DNA from: Thiosulfatihalobacter marinus | GTDB taxonomy: Bacteria; Pseudomonadota; Alphaproteobacteria; Rhodobacterales; Rhodobacteraceae | Assembly: GCF_016019955.1 (NCBI RefSeq) | Contig: NZ_JAECRZ010000001.1 | Coordinates: forward strand, 1-64,000 | DNA length: 64,000 nucleotides | Direction of reading: 5' to 3' | Shown here: piece by piece, positions 44,725 through 52,795 of the stretch | Layout of the letters: every line of letters begins with the position of its first letter | Numbering within the stretch: the first letter of the stretch is position 1 | Notes under the pieces: model-generated | Databases searched by the model: none | What the model saw: only the letters and a program-made list of their open reading frames with translations | Told to the model about the DNA's origin: nothing | Translations under genes and position numbers: made by a program

Positions 44725-45419
44725 TGACACCCCTTTTGCTGCTGCCGGGCATGATGTGCGACGCGCGCCTTTTCGGGCCGCAGATCGCGGCCTTTTCCGG
44801 GAAGGTGGCGATGATGTCGATGCCGATGGGGGCGCGTGACGACATGGGTGCGCTGGCGGCGGACGTTCTGGCCTGCGCGCCCGCCCGGTTTGCCATGGCC
44901 GGGCTGTCGATGGGCGGTATCCTGGCGATGGAAGTGCTGCGGCGGGCGCCGGAGCGCGTGGCGGGAATGGCGCTGATGGATACCAACCCGCTCGCCGAGA
45001 CCGAGGCGGCGAAGGCGCGGCGCGGGCCGCAGATCGCGGCGGCGAAGGCGGGCGAGTTGCGCCGCGTGATGCGGGACGAGATGAAGCCGAACTACCTGGC
45101 GGACGGGCCGGACAGAGGGGCCATTCTGGAGTTGTGCATGGTCATGGCAACGGATCTTGGGCCGGATGTTTTTATCAACCAGTCAAAGGCTTTGCGAGAC
45201 CGGCGCGACCAGTGCGACACGCTGCGCGGCTTTGACGGGCCGGCGCTGGTGCTGTGCGGGCGGCAAGATGTGCTGTGCCCGGTGGAACGGCATGAGTTGA
45301 TACACGGGCTGTTGAATAACAGCCGGTTGGAAATCATCGAGGACGCGGGGCATTTGCCAACCTTGGAAGCCCCCGAACGGACAAATGCAGCGCTGGGGCG
45401 CTGGCTGGAGGACCTATGA
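44724..45419 (+). CDS. Alpha/beta hydrolase
   Basis: 231 aa. Nucleophile elbow AGLSMGGILA near residue 58, Asp in LCGRQDVLCP and His in IEDAGHLPTLE complete the triad. The oxyanion region is LLLPGMMCDARLF. Length and motifs fit small esterases or C-C bond hydrolases. Coupled by overlap to both neighbours. Substrate not deducible. Confidence 0.87.
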   Translation: MTPLLLLPGMMCDARLFGPQIAAFSGKVAMMSMPMGARDDMGALAADVLACAPARFAMAGLSMGGILAMEVLRRAPERVAGMALMDTNPLAETEAAKARRGPQIAAAKAGELRRVMRDEMKPNYLADGPDRGAILELCMVMATDLGPDVFINQSKALRDRRDQCDTLRGFDGPALVLCGRQDVLCPVERHELIHGLLNNSRLEIIEDAGHLPTLEAPERTNAALGRWLEDL

Positions 45420-46108
45420 CACCATCATTGCTGGAGCTGTTGCGCAAGGTCGATACGCCGACCGTGTGCAACGCGATCGAAGTGGCCGAGGGCAAGCGCG
45501 GCTTCAACCGTTTCACGCGCGGCACCATGCTGTGTTCGGCGCCCGGGGAAGGGGCCATCGTGGGCTATGCGCGCACCGCCAGGATTGCCGCCGCCAATCC
45601 GCCGCAGGAGCCGCCCGAGGTGATCCGCGCGCGGCGCATGGCCTATTACAAGCATATGGCCGACGGGCCGTTGCCCTCGGTTGCCGTGGTGGAAGACGTG
45701 GATTATCCCCATGCCGTGGGTGCCTTTTGGGGCGAGATCAACACCAGCGTGCACAAGGGGTTTGGCATGGTCGGGGCGCTGACCAACGGGGTGATGCGCG
45801 ATCTTGGCGACCTGCCCGAGGGGTTTCCGGTGGTTGCCGGATCGATCGGGCCGAGCCACGGTTTCGTGCATGTGCGCGAGGTTGGCACGCCGGTGACGAT
45901 TTTCGGGATGGAGGTGACGGTGGGCGACCTGATCCACGCCGACCGGCACGGCGCGCTGGTGGTGCCGCAAGCGGTGATTGCAACGTTGGAAGGCGCGATC
46001 CGAAAATTGTTGGAGACCGAAGGGATCGTGCTGGAAGCGGCGCGGGACGGGTTCGATTTCGAACGGTTTTGCGAGGTTTGGGCGCAGTTCGAAGCGGCGC
46101 GCACCTGA
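45416..46108 (+). CDS. RraA-like protein (HMG/CHA aldolase family)
   Basis: 230 aa. The RraA/HMG-aldolase fold motifs are present: GALTNGVMRDLGDL (Arg-Asp pair that binds the metal-pyruvate enolate) and GDLIHADRHGALVVP. Enzymes of this family cleave 4-hydroxy-4-methyl-2-oxoglutarate or related acids to pyruvate, or decarboxylate oxaloacetate. Being last in a catabolic-looking operon it could make pyruvate (inference). It is not the RNase E regulator, which is shorter. Confidence 0.82.
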   Translation: MTPSLLELLRKVDTPTVCNAIEVAEGKRGFNRFTRGTMLCSAPGEGAIVGYARTARIAAANPPQEPPEVIRARRMAYYKHMADGPLPSVAVVEDVDYPHAVGAFWGEINTSVHKGFGMVGALTNGVMRDLGDLPEGFPVVAGSIGPSHGFVHVREVGTPVTIFGMEVTVGDLIHADRHGALVVPQAVIATLEGAIRKLLETEGIVLEAARDGFDFERFCEVWAQFEAART

Positions 46109-46178
46109 TCTGATCACAACAGGGACAGACACGGCCCGGGGGCGCGATCCGTCGGGGGGTTACGGGGGAACGAATTTG

Positions 46179-46188
46179 TTGTGTACAA
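46179..46188. promoter_or_regulatory. Candidate GntR operator and promoter
   Basis: TTGTGTACAA, a near palindrome of the TTGTnnACAA type bound by FCD-class GntR proteins, lies 80 bases before the GntR gene. TTGTGT at its left, 16 bases and TAAAGT could form a promoter, so the site would overlap the -35. Confidence 0.4.
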
Positions 46189-46269
46189 AGTGTATTCAAA
46201 TAAAGTACATGAGATATGCAATGGGGAAGCGGATGAGTCGCTTTGCGTTCACAGGCATGGGGAGCGATG

Positions 46270-46986
46270 ATGAAAGATGAAGCCAGACAGCGGCGGCAAC
46301 AGCTGTATGACCATCTGAAAATGTCGATCCTGACCCTGCGCCTGGCGCCGGGCAGCGATCTGGACGAGGCCGCGCTGAGCCAGGCGTTCGGTCTGTCGCG
46401 CACACCGCTGCGCGAGGTGTTCCGCGAGATGGCGGGCGCGGGTTATCTGGATCTGCGCGCCAATCGCGGCGCGCGGGTCAGCGAGATGGGCTATGCCACG
46501 CTGCGCGATTTCTTTCTGGCGGCACCGATGATCTATGGCGCGATCCTGCGGCTGGCGGCGCTGAATGCCACACCGGTGCAGATTGCCGCGCTGAAGGACG
46601 CACAGGCGGCGTTTCGGGCGACGTTGCGCACGGGTGGCGGCGCGGACCGGGCGCTGGCCAACAACCGGTTTCACGAGGTCACGGGCGAGATGGCGGGCAA
46701 TGTCTATCTGTTGCCCAGCTTTCACCGGCTGTTGATTGATCACGCAAGGATCTCGATGACGTTCTACCGGCCCGGCGACGCGCGGATGGCCGAGAACGTG
46801 GCCGAGGCCAGCGCGCATCACGAGGCGATCATAGCCGCGATCGAGGCGCGCGACGCGGATGCGGCAGAGGCTTTGGCCGAGGCGCATTGGAACCTGTCGC
46901 GCGGCCATATCGAGATGTTCGTGATGCCGGACGGGCTGACCATGACATTGGGCGCGATGCCCGGAGCGGCGGAGGGGATGAGATGA
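46270..46986 (+). CDS. GntR-family regulator (FCD type)
   Basis: 238 aa. N-terminal winged HTH (LYDHLKMSILTLRLAPGSDLDEAALSQAFGLSRTPLREVFREM) and a helical FCD-like ligand domain (NNRFHEVTGEMAGN, SAHHEAIIAAIEARDADAAEALAEAHW). These regulators usually respond to organic acids or amino-acid-like compounds. Two adjacent ATGs exist; 46270 has the better spacing from GGGGAG. It overlaps the next gene by four bases and heads its own operon. Confidence 0.9.
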   Translation: MKDEARQRRQQLYDHLKMSILTLRLAPGSDLDEAALSQAFGLSRTPLREVFREMAGAGYLDLRANRGARVSEMGYATLRDFFLAAPMIYGAILRLAALNATPVQIAALKDAQAAFRATLRTGGGADRALANNRFHEVTGEMAGNVYLLPSFHRLLIDHARISMTFYRPGDARMAENVAEASAHHEAIIAAIEARDADAAEALAEAHWNLSRGHIEMFVMPDGLTMTLGAMPGAAEGMR

Positions 46987-47900
46987 CACCGATATTCCGG
47001 TTCGAGGGCATATATACGCCGGTGGTGACACCCTATCACGCCGACGGGGCGGTGAACTGGGAGGCGCTGGCCGATGTGGTGGACTACCTTGTTGAAAACG
47101 GGGTGCACGGGCTGATCTCGGGCGGATCCACGGGCGAGAATTACGCCCAGACAGTTGCCGAACGGCTGGAGATTGCGCGGTTCACGAAAGACCGGCTGGG
47201 CACGCGGCTGCCATTTGTGATGGGCACCGGCGCGATGCTGACCGGCGACTCGATCGCGCTGGCCCTTGGCGGGCGCGAGATGGGGGCGGATGCGATCCTG
47301 CTGGCCAGCCCGCCCTATGCGGTGCCGACGGATCGGGAAAATGCGCTGAATGCGCTGGCCATCGACAAGGCGGCCAATCTGCCGGTGATGTTGTACAATT
47401 ACCCCGGCCGGACCGGGACGATGATGGGCGAAGACTTTCTGGACCGGGTGGGGCGCAGCCGGAATTTCTGTGGCATCAAGGAAAGCTCGGGCGATATCAA
47501 CCGGGTGCATCTGTTGGCGCGGGAATACCCGCATATCGCGCTGGGCTGTGGCATGGACGATCAGGCGCTGGAGTTCTTTGCCTGGGGCGCGCCGTTCTGG
47601 GTGTGCGGCGGATCAAATTTTCTGCCGCGCGAACATGTGGCGCTGTATGACGCCTGTCGGCGGGACGGCGATTTCGCCAGAGGGCGGCGGATCATGTCGG
47701 CGATGTTGCCGCTGATGCGGGTGCTGGAGCAGGGCGGAAAGTTCATCCAGACGATCAAATATGGCGTGACGCTGAACGGCATCCCGGCAGAGGCCGTGCG
47801 CGCGCCCCTGAAGGGGCTGAACAAGGACGACAAGCGGGTGCTGGAACAGGTGGTGGGGGTGCTGACCCGCACGGTTGCCGGCATACAGGCGGAGGGCTGA
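46983..47900 (+). CDS. Dihydrodipicolinate-synthase-family aldolase/dehydratase
   Basis: 305 aa TIM barrel of the DapA/NanA family. Schiff-base Lys in GIKESSGD near residue 160, Tyr in LYNYPGRTG, and GGSTGENYAQT near 45 (DapA position for the Thr pair; here Ser-Thr). It is not in a lysine context. The family covers KDG aldolases, 2-keto-3-deoxy-acid dehydratases and hydroxyproline deaminase. With an aldehyde dehydrogenase next door, a product semialdehyde is likely (inference). Confidence 0.88.
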   Translation: MTPIFRFEGIYTPVVTPYHADGAVNWEALADVVDYLVENGVHGLISGGSTGENYAQTVAERLEIARFTKDRLGTRLPFVMGTGAMLTGDSIALALGGREMGADAILLASPPYAVPTDRENALNALAIDKAANLPVMLYNYPGRTGTMMGEDFLDRVGRSRNFCGIKESSGDINRVHLLAREYPHIALGCGMDDQALEFFAWGAPFWVCGGSNFLPREHVALYDACRRDGDFARGRRIMSAMLPLMRVLEQGGKFIQTIKYGVTLNGIPAEAVRAPLKGLNKDDKRVLEQVVGVLTRTVAGIQAEG

Positions 47901-47903
47901 GAC

Positions 47904-49400
47904 ATGGCATTGCTGACACGGGACGAATATGGCGCGATTGCCGCCGGTCTGGATTTTCCGGGCGGGGCATTTATCGACGGGAGCTACCGGCCCGCGATTT
48001 CGGGGGCGGTGTTTGACACGGTGAACCCGGCCACTGGCGAGGTGCTGGCGCAGGTGGCGGCCTGTGGGGCGGACGACGTGGATTTCGCCGTGCAAAAGGC
48101 GCGGGCGGCGTTCGAGGACGGGCGCTGGGCGCGGCGCCCCCCGGCAGAGCGCAAGGCGGTGCTGATCCGGCTGGCCAGGCTGATCGCGCGCAACGCGCGC
48201 GACCTGGCGGTGATGGAGAGCCTGGACAGCGGCAAGACGATCTTTGACTGCGAAACCGTCGATCTGCCCGAAACCGTCAACTGTCTGACATGGCACGCCG
48301 AGGCGATTGACAAGATCTATGATCAGGTGTCGCCGCCTTCGGATGATCACATCGCGATGATCCTGCGCGAGCCGGTGGGGGTGGTGGGGTTGGTGCTGCC
48401 GTGGAATTTCCCCTTGCTGATGCTGGCCTGGAAGATCGCGCCCGCGCTGGCGGCGGGCTGTTCGGTGGTGGTGAAACCGGCCGAGGAAACCGCGCTCACG
48501 GCCTTGCGGGTGGCCGGGCTGGCCGCCGAGGCCGGGCTGCCTCGGGGGGTGTTGAACGTGGTGCCGGGGGGCGGGGCCGAGGTGGGCGAGCCGATCGGGC
48601 GGCACATGGATATCGACATGGTGTCGTTCACCGGGTCAACCGAAACCGGCAAGCGGTTCCTGACCTATGCCGGGGAGAGCAACGCCAAGGAGGTGGTGCT
48701 GGAAATGGGCGGCAAGAACCCGGCGGTGGTGCTGGAGGATGCCGACAATCTTGACCGTGTGGCGCAGCATGTGGTGAACGGGGCGTTCTGGAACATGGGC
48801 GAGAATTGTTCGGCCAGTTCGCGTCTGATCGTGCACAGGGCGGTCAGGGACGCGTTGCTGGCGCGGATCCAGGCCCATGTGCGGCACTGGAACACGGGCG
48901 ACCCGCTGAACCCGGAAACGCGGTTGGGCGCGTTGGTCAGCAAGGCGCATTTCAACAAGGTTTCCGGGTATCTGAGCGGTGCGGGTGATGTTCTGATCGG
49001 AGGGCGGGCCAGGGATGGGTTTGTCGAGGCGACGGTGGTTGCGGTGCCGGACAGTTCCGACCGGCTGGCGCGTGAAGAGATTTTCGGGCCGGTGCTGAGC
49101 GTGATCGAGGTGGCCGGGTTTGACGAGGCCATCGCGCTGGCCAACGATACCGAATACGGGCTGTGTGCATCGATCTTCACGTCGGATGTCAAACGCGCCA
49201 TTCGCGGCGCGCGGGCGCTTCGGGCGGGGACGGTGACGGTGAACTGTTTTGGTGAGGGCGATATCACGACGCCGTTTGGCGGCTATGGTCAATCGGGGTT
49301 CGGCGGGCGCGACAACGGATTGGCGGCGCATGATCAGTATACCCGGCTGAAGACCCTGTGGATCGATCTGGCCGATGATGCCGACGAGGCGGTGGACTGA
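47904..49400 (+). CDS. NAD(P)-dependent aldehyde dehydrogenase
   Basis: 498 aa, typical ALDH length. Cofactor region LPWNFPLLMLAWK and FTGSTETGK, catalytic Glu in LEMGGKNP, and catalytic Cys in GENCSASSR near residue 300; C-terminal PFGGYGQSGFGGRDNG. Resembles the PuuC/betaine-aldehyde group. It probably oxidises the semialdehyde made by the DHDPS-family enzyme or an amine oxidase product. Three bases separate it from the preceding stop; it shares one base with the next start. Confidence 0.92.
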   Translation: MALLTRDEYGAIAAGLDFPGGAFIDGSYRPAISGAVFDTVNPATGEVLAQVAACGADDVDFAVQKARAAFEDGRWARRPPAERKAVLIRLARLIARNARDLAVMESLDSGKTIFDCETVDLPETVNCLTWHAEAIDKIYDQVSPPSDDHIAMILREPVGVVGLVLPWNFPLLMLAWKIAPALAAGCSVVVKPAEETALTALRVAGLAAEAGLPRGVLNVVPGGGAEVGEPIGRHMDIDMVSFTGSTETGKRFLTYAGESNAKEVVLEMGGKNPAVVLEDADNLDRVAQHVVNGAFWNMGENCSASSRLIVHRAVRDALLARIQAHVRHWNTGDPLNPETRLGALVSKAHFNKVSGYLSGAGDVLIGGRARDGFVEATVVAVPDSSDRLAREEIFGPVLSVIEVAGFDEAIALANDTEYGLCASIFTSDVKRAIRGARALRAGTVTVNCFGEGDITTPFGGYGQSGFGGRDNGLAAHDQYTRLKTLWIDLADDADEAVD

Positions 49401-50737
49401 TGCAGAGAACGGCGCGCCGCCTTCCGGTTCAGCGGGGGGTGGCGGCGTGGAATGCCATTCTGGAGCCGCAGGGCGCGCCGCGCGTGCTGGAGGCGGACCG
49501 GACGGCGGATTTTGTGGTGGTGGGCGCGGGCTTTGCCGGGCTGAGCGCGGCGCGGCGGCTGACCGGGTTGCAGCCAGGCGCGCGGATCGCGGTGCTGGAG
49601 GCCGGGCGCGTGGCCGAGGGCGCGGCGGGGCGCAATTCGGGTTTCATGATCGATCTGCCGCATGATCTGACCAGCGCGGATTATGCCGGCGCGGGGGACG
49701 AACGGGCGCTGATTGCGCTGAACCGGCGGGCCCAGGAATTTGCCGCGGACGCCGCGCGGGCTTATGGTATTGCGCCCGAATACCTGGACCCGGCGGGCAA
49801 GGTGAATGGCGCGGCGGGTGCTGCGGCCATGGCCCATAACGAAAGCTATGCACGGCACCTGGAGGCGCTGGGCGAGCCTTGCGAAATGCTGGATGCGCGC
49901 CAGATGCGCGACTTGACGGGCAGCGGGTATTACCGCTCGGGGCTGTATACGCCGGGCACGGTAATGTTGCAGCCGGCCGGGTATGTGCGCGGGCTGGCGG
50001 CGGGACTGACACGCAGTGGCGTGGATGTCTACGAGGCCTCGCCGGTCACGGGATACCGCAGGGATGGCAGCGGCTGGCGGGTGCAGACGCCGCGCGGGGC
50101 GGTGTCGGCGGGGCGGGTGATCCTGGCGGTCAACGGGCATCTGGAGAGTTTCGGTTATGCCCGTGACCGGCTGATGCAGATCTTCCTGTTCGCGGTGATG
50201 ACGCCGGAGCTTGGCCCGGAGGCGCTGGCGGCGTTGGGCGGGGCGCCGCGCTGGGGGATCACGCCGTCCGACCCGATGGGCACCACGGTGCGGCGGATCG
50301 ACAGCGGGCAGGGCGGCAACCGGATCGTGACCCGCAGCTGCGCCGTTCTGCGCCCCGGAATGCGCCCCCGGGCAGGTGATCTGGCGCGGGCCGCGCGGGT
50401 GATGCAACGCAAGTTCGATGCGCGGTTCCCGCAACTGGCCGGAATGGCGATGGAACATGCCTGGGCCGGGCATCTGTGTCTGAGCCTGAACGGTGTGGCG
50501 GTCAATCGCGAGGTGGAGGAGGGAGTGTTCTCGGCCTGTGTGCAGAACGGGCTGGGCACGGCGCGCGGGACGTTGACGGGTATCGGCGCGGCGGAGCTGG
50601 CCTGTGGCGAGACCAGCGACATCACCCGTCATTTCAGTACCCAGCCGGACCCCAAACGCCTGCCGCCGCGCCCGTTGCGCGAGATCGGTGCCAATGCGGT
50701 GTTGCGGTGGCGCGAATGGCGGGCGCGGGGGGAATAG
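49400..50737 (+). CDS. FAD-dependent oxidoreductase (DAO family)
   Basis: 445 aa. The FAD motif VVVGAGFAGLSAARRLTG near residue 40 and EGAAGRNSGFMIDLP, typical of PuuB/OrdL-like amine oxidases, are present. Substrate is probably a secondary amine or D-amino acid. With GntR, DHDPS-family and ALDH genes it forms an oxidation, deamination and dehydrogenation set, as in hydroxyproline-type pathways, but no epimerase is seen. One-base overlap with the ALDH. Confidence 0.88.
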   Translation: MQRTARRLPVQRGVAAWNAILEPQGAPRVLEADRTADFVVVGAGFAGLSAARRLTGLQPGARIAVLEAGRVAEGAAGRNSGFMIDLPHDLTSADYAGAGDERALIALNRRAQEFAADAARAYGIAPEYLDPAGKVNGAAGAAAMAHNESYARHLEALGEPCEMLDARQMRDLTGSGYYRSGLYTPGTVMLQPAGYVRGLAAGLTRSGVDVYEASPVTGYRRDGSGWRVQTPRGAVSAGRVILAVNGHLESFGYARDRLMQIFLFAVMTPELGPEALAALGGAPRWGITPSDPMGTTVRRIDSGQGGNRIVTRSCAVLRPGMRPRAGDLARAARVMQRKFDARFPQLAGMAMEHAWAGHLCLSLNGVAVNREVEEGVFSACVQNGLGTARGTLTGIGAAELACGETSDITRHFSTQPDPKRLPPRPLREIGANAVLRWREWRARGE

Positions 50738-50848
50738 GCGCGGGTGGGGCGCCGGCCGTGCGGTTTGTCCGCGACGAAGGGCAGGATTCGCGCGCGATTT
50801 CCGAGGTTTTGATTGCAGTTGACGGGCGAATCCACCTTTGATTGGCCC

Positions 50849-51973
50849 ATGTCTGCGCCAAGTCTCACATTGGAGGGGTCCGATTCGGGGGCCGTCCTGC
50901 ATCTGGCCGGGCGGTTCCTGACGCGTTCGTTGGGAACCGTCGAGAAGCGCTTTGCCGACTTGTCGGGCGGGACGGGGCCATTGCGCATCGACATGAGCGA
51001 AGTGGATGTCGTGGATACCGGCGGCGCCTGGCTGATCTGCGATCTGATGGCACGGTTGCAGGCGGAGGGTGTCGCGGTGGAGCTTGTGGGCGTGAAGGAC
51101 GCGCACCGGGCGCTGATTGATACGGTGCGCGACGCCATACCGGAAGAACATGGCGAGGAGGAGGCCGCGCGCGGCCTTGTGCCTTGGCTTGAGCGGCTGG
51201 GCAAGGGTGTGGTTGGGGCGGGGAAGGACACCGCCTCGATATTGAGTTTTCTGGGGCAGACTCTGGCGGCGCTGGCCAAGGGGCTGGTGCGGCCATGGAC
51301 GTTGCGGGGGGCGTCTCTGGTCAGCCAGATGGATGACGCGGGATTCAAGGCGGTGCCGATCGTGGCGCTGATGGGATTTCTGATCGGTGTCGTGCTGGCG
51401 TTTCAGGGCGCGACACAGTTGCAGCAGTTCGGAGCGGAAGTGTTCGTTGTCGAGCTGATTTCGATCTCGGTTCTGCGCGAGTTGGGGATCCTGCTGACAG
51501 CTATTATCGTGGCGGGCCGGTCGGGTTCTGCGTTTACGGCCTCGGTCGGGTCGATGAAGGTGCAGGAAGAGATCGACGCGATGCGCACGCTTGGGCTGGA
51601 CCCGATCGAGGTTCTGGTATTGCCGCGCGTGCTGGCGCTGTTGATCATGCTGCCGATCCTGGGGTTCATCGCCAACATGGCCGGGCTGTTTGGCGGTGCC
51701 CTGATGAGTTGGATCAATCTGGGTGTCAGCCCGGGCATGTTCATCACCCGGTTGCAGGAAAACACCGATTTCTGGCACCTGGCCGTGGGCATGATCAAGG
51801 CGCCGTTCTTTGCCGTGGTGATCGGGGTGATCGCCTGCTGGCAGGCTTTTCAGGTGCGCGGATCGTCCACCAGCGTGGGCCAGCGCACCACCGCTTCGGT
51901 GGTGCAGTCGATCTTTCTGGTGATCGCGATTGACGCGCTGTTTTCCATCTTTTTCGCGGAGATGGGGATATGA
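50849..51973 (+). CDS. mlaE: Mla-type ABC permease with N-terminal STAS domain
   Basis: 374 aa. Residues 1-100 form a STAS-like domain (LRIDMSEVDVVDTGGAWLICDL) and the rest is the MlaE permease core (GFLIGVVLAFQGATQLQQFGAE, MKVQEEIDAMRTLGLDPIEVLVLPR). This fusion replaces the separate MlaE+MlaB pair of enterobacteria and is common in other proteobacteria. It moves phospholipid across the periplasm together with MlaF and MCE protein. The start MSAPSLTLEG lacks a clear ribosome site; an upstream TTG at 50813 is possible. Confidence 0.9.
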   Translation: MSAPSLTLEGSDSGAVLHLAGRFLTRSLGTVEKRFADLSGGTGPLRIDMSEVDVVDTGGAWLICDLMARLQAEGVAVELVGVKDAHRALIDTVRDAIPEEHGEEEAARGLVPWLERLGKGVVGAGKDTASILSFLGQTLAALAKGLVRPWTLRGASLVSQMDDAGFKAVPIVALMGFLIGVVLAFQGATQLQQFGAEVFVVELISISVLRELGILLTAIIVAGRSGSAFTASVGSMKVQEEIDAMRTLGLDPIEVLVLPRVLALLIMLPILGFIANMAGLFGGALMSWINLGVSPGMFITRLQENTDFWHLAVGMIKAPFFAVVIGVIACWQAFQVRGSSTSVGQRTTASVVQSIFLVIAIDALFSIFFAEMGI

Positions 51974-52791
51974 TGGACGGTGTGATGCAACAGCAGGTGC
52001 AGGGCGCCGGCGAGACCCGTGAGGCGGTGATCACGGTGCGGGGGTTGCGCAACCAGTTCGGGGCGCAGGTGGTGCATGACAATCTGGATCTGGATGTGTG
52101 GCGCGGCGAGGTGCTGGGCATCGTGGGCGGGTCGGGCACCGGCAAGTCGGTGCTGTTGCGCACCATCGTGGGGCTGAACCGGCCCGCCGCCGGGAGCATC
52201 GACGTGCTGGGCGTGGATGTGCTGAACGCCAGCGACGCCGATCGCCAGACCGTGGAGCAACGCTGGGGGGTGGCGTTTCAGGACGGGGCGCTGTTTTCGG
52301 CGCTGACCGTGTTGCAGAACGTGATGGCGCCGATGCGCGAACATCTGAAGATGAGCCATGCGTTGATGCGGGCGCTGGGCGAGTTGAAGATCAGCCTTGT
52401 CGGCCTGCCGCCACTGGCCTGTGGCAAGTTCCCGTCAGAGCTTTCCGGCGGGATGCGCAAGCGTGCCGCGCTGGCGCGGGCGCTGGCGATGGACCCGGAG
52501 ATCGTGTTTCTGGACGAACCCACTGCGGGACTCGACCCGATTGGCGCGGCAGCGTATGACGAACTGATCGGCGAGTTGCAACGCTCGCTGGGGTTGACGG
52601 TGTTCATGGTCACGCATGACCTGGACAGCCTGTATGCGATTTGCGACCGGATCGCCGTTCTGGCGGAAAAGAAGGTTCTGATCGAGGGGCCGATCGGGGA
52701 GATGACGAAGGTCGATCATCCCTGGGTCCAGGAATATTTCACCGGCCCGCGCGCACGTGCGGCGCAGGAAAAGGGTTTGGGACGCGGGTAG
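51970..52791 (+). CDS. mlaF: Mla-type ABC ATPase
   Basis: 273 aa. Walker A GGSGTGKSV, Q-loop AFQDGALFSALTV (MlaF-typical FQ.GALF), signature LSGGMRKRAALARAL, Walker B IVFLDEPTAGLDP, and switch His FMVTHD. Powers the MlaE/MCE lipid transporter. ATG at 51970 overlaps the mlaE stop by four bases; a second ATG at 51973 is equivalent. Confidence 0.94.
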   Translation: MMDGVMQQQVQGAGETREAVITVRGLRNQFGAQVVHDNLDLDVWRGEVLGIVGGSGTGKSVLLRTIVGLNRPAAGSIDVLGVDVLNASDADRQTVEQRWGVAFQDGALFSALTVLQNVMAPMREHLKMSHALMRALGELKISLVGLPPLACGKFPSELSGGMRKRAALARALAMDPEIVFLDEPTAGLDPIGAAAYDELIGELQRSLGLTVFMVTHDLDSLYAICDRIAVLAEKKVLIEGPIGEMTKVDHPWVQEYFTGPRARAAQEKGLGRG

Positions 52792-52795
52792 GATC

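Noticed and set aside
45416-46108. RNase E inhibitor RraA proper.
   Set aside because: The protein is about 70 residues longer than RraA and carries the aldolase Arg-Asp and Asp-Arg motifs in a catabolic operon.
46983-47900. Lysine-biosynthetic dapA.
   Set aside because: It is in a GntR-controlled catabolic operon with ALDH and flavin oxidase, and no lysine-pathway neighbours are seen.
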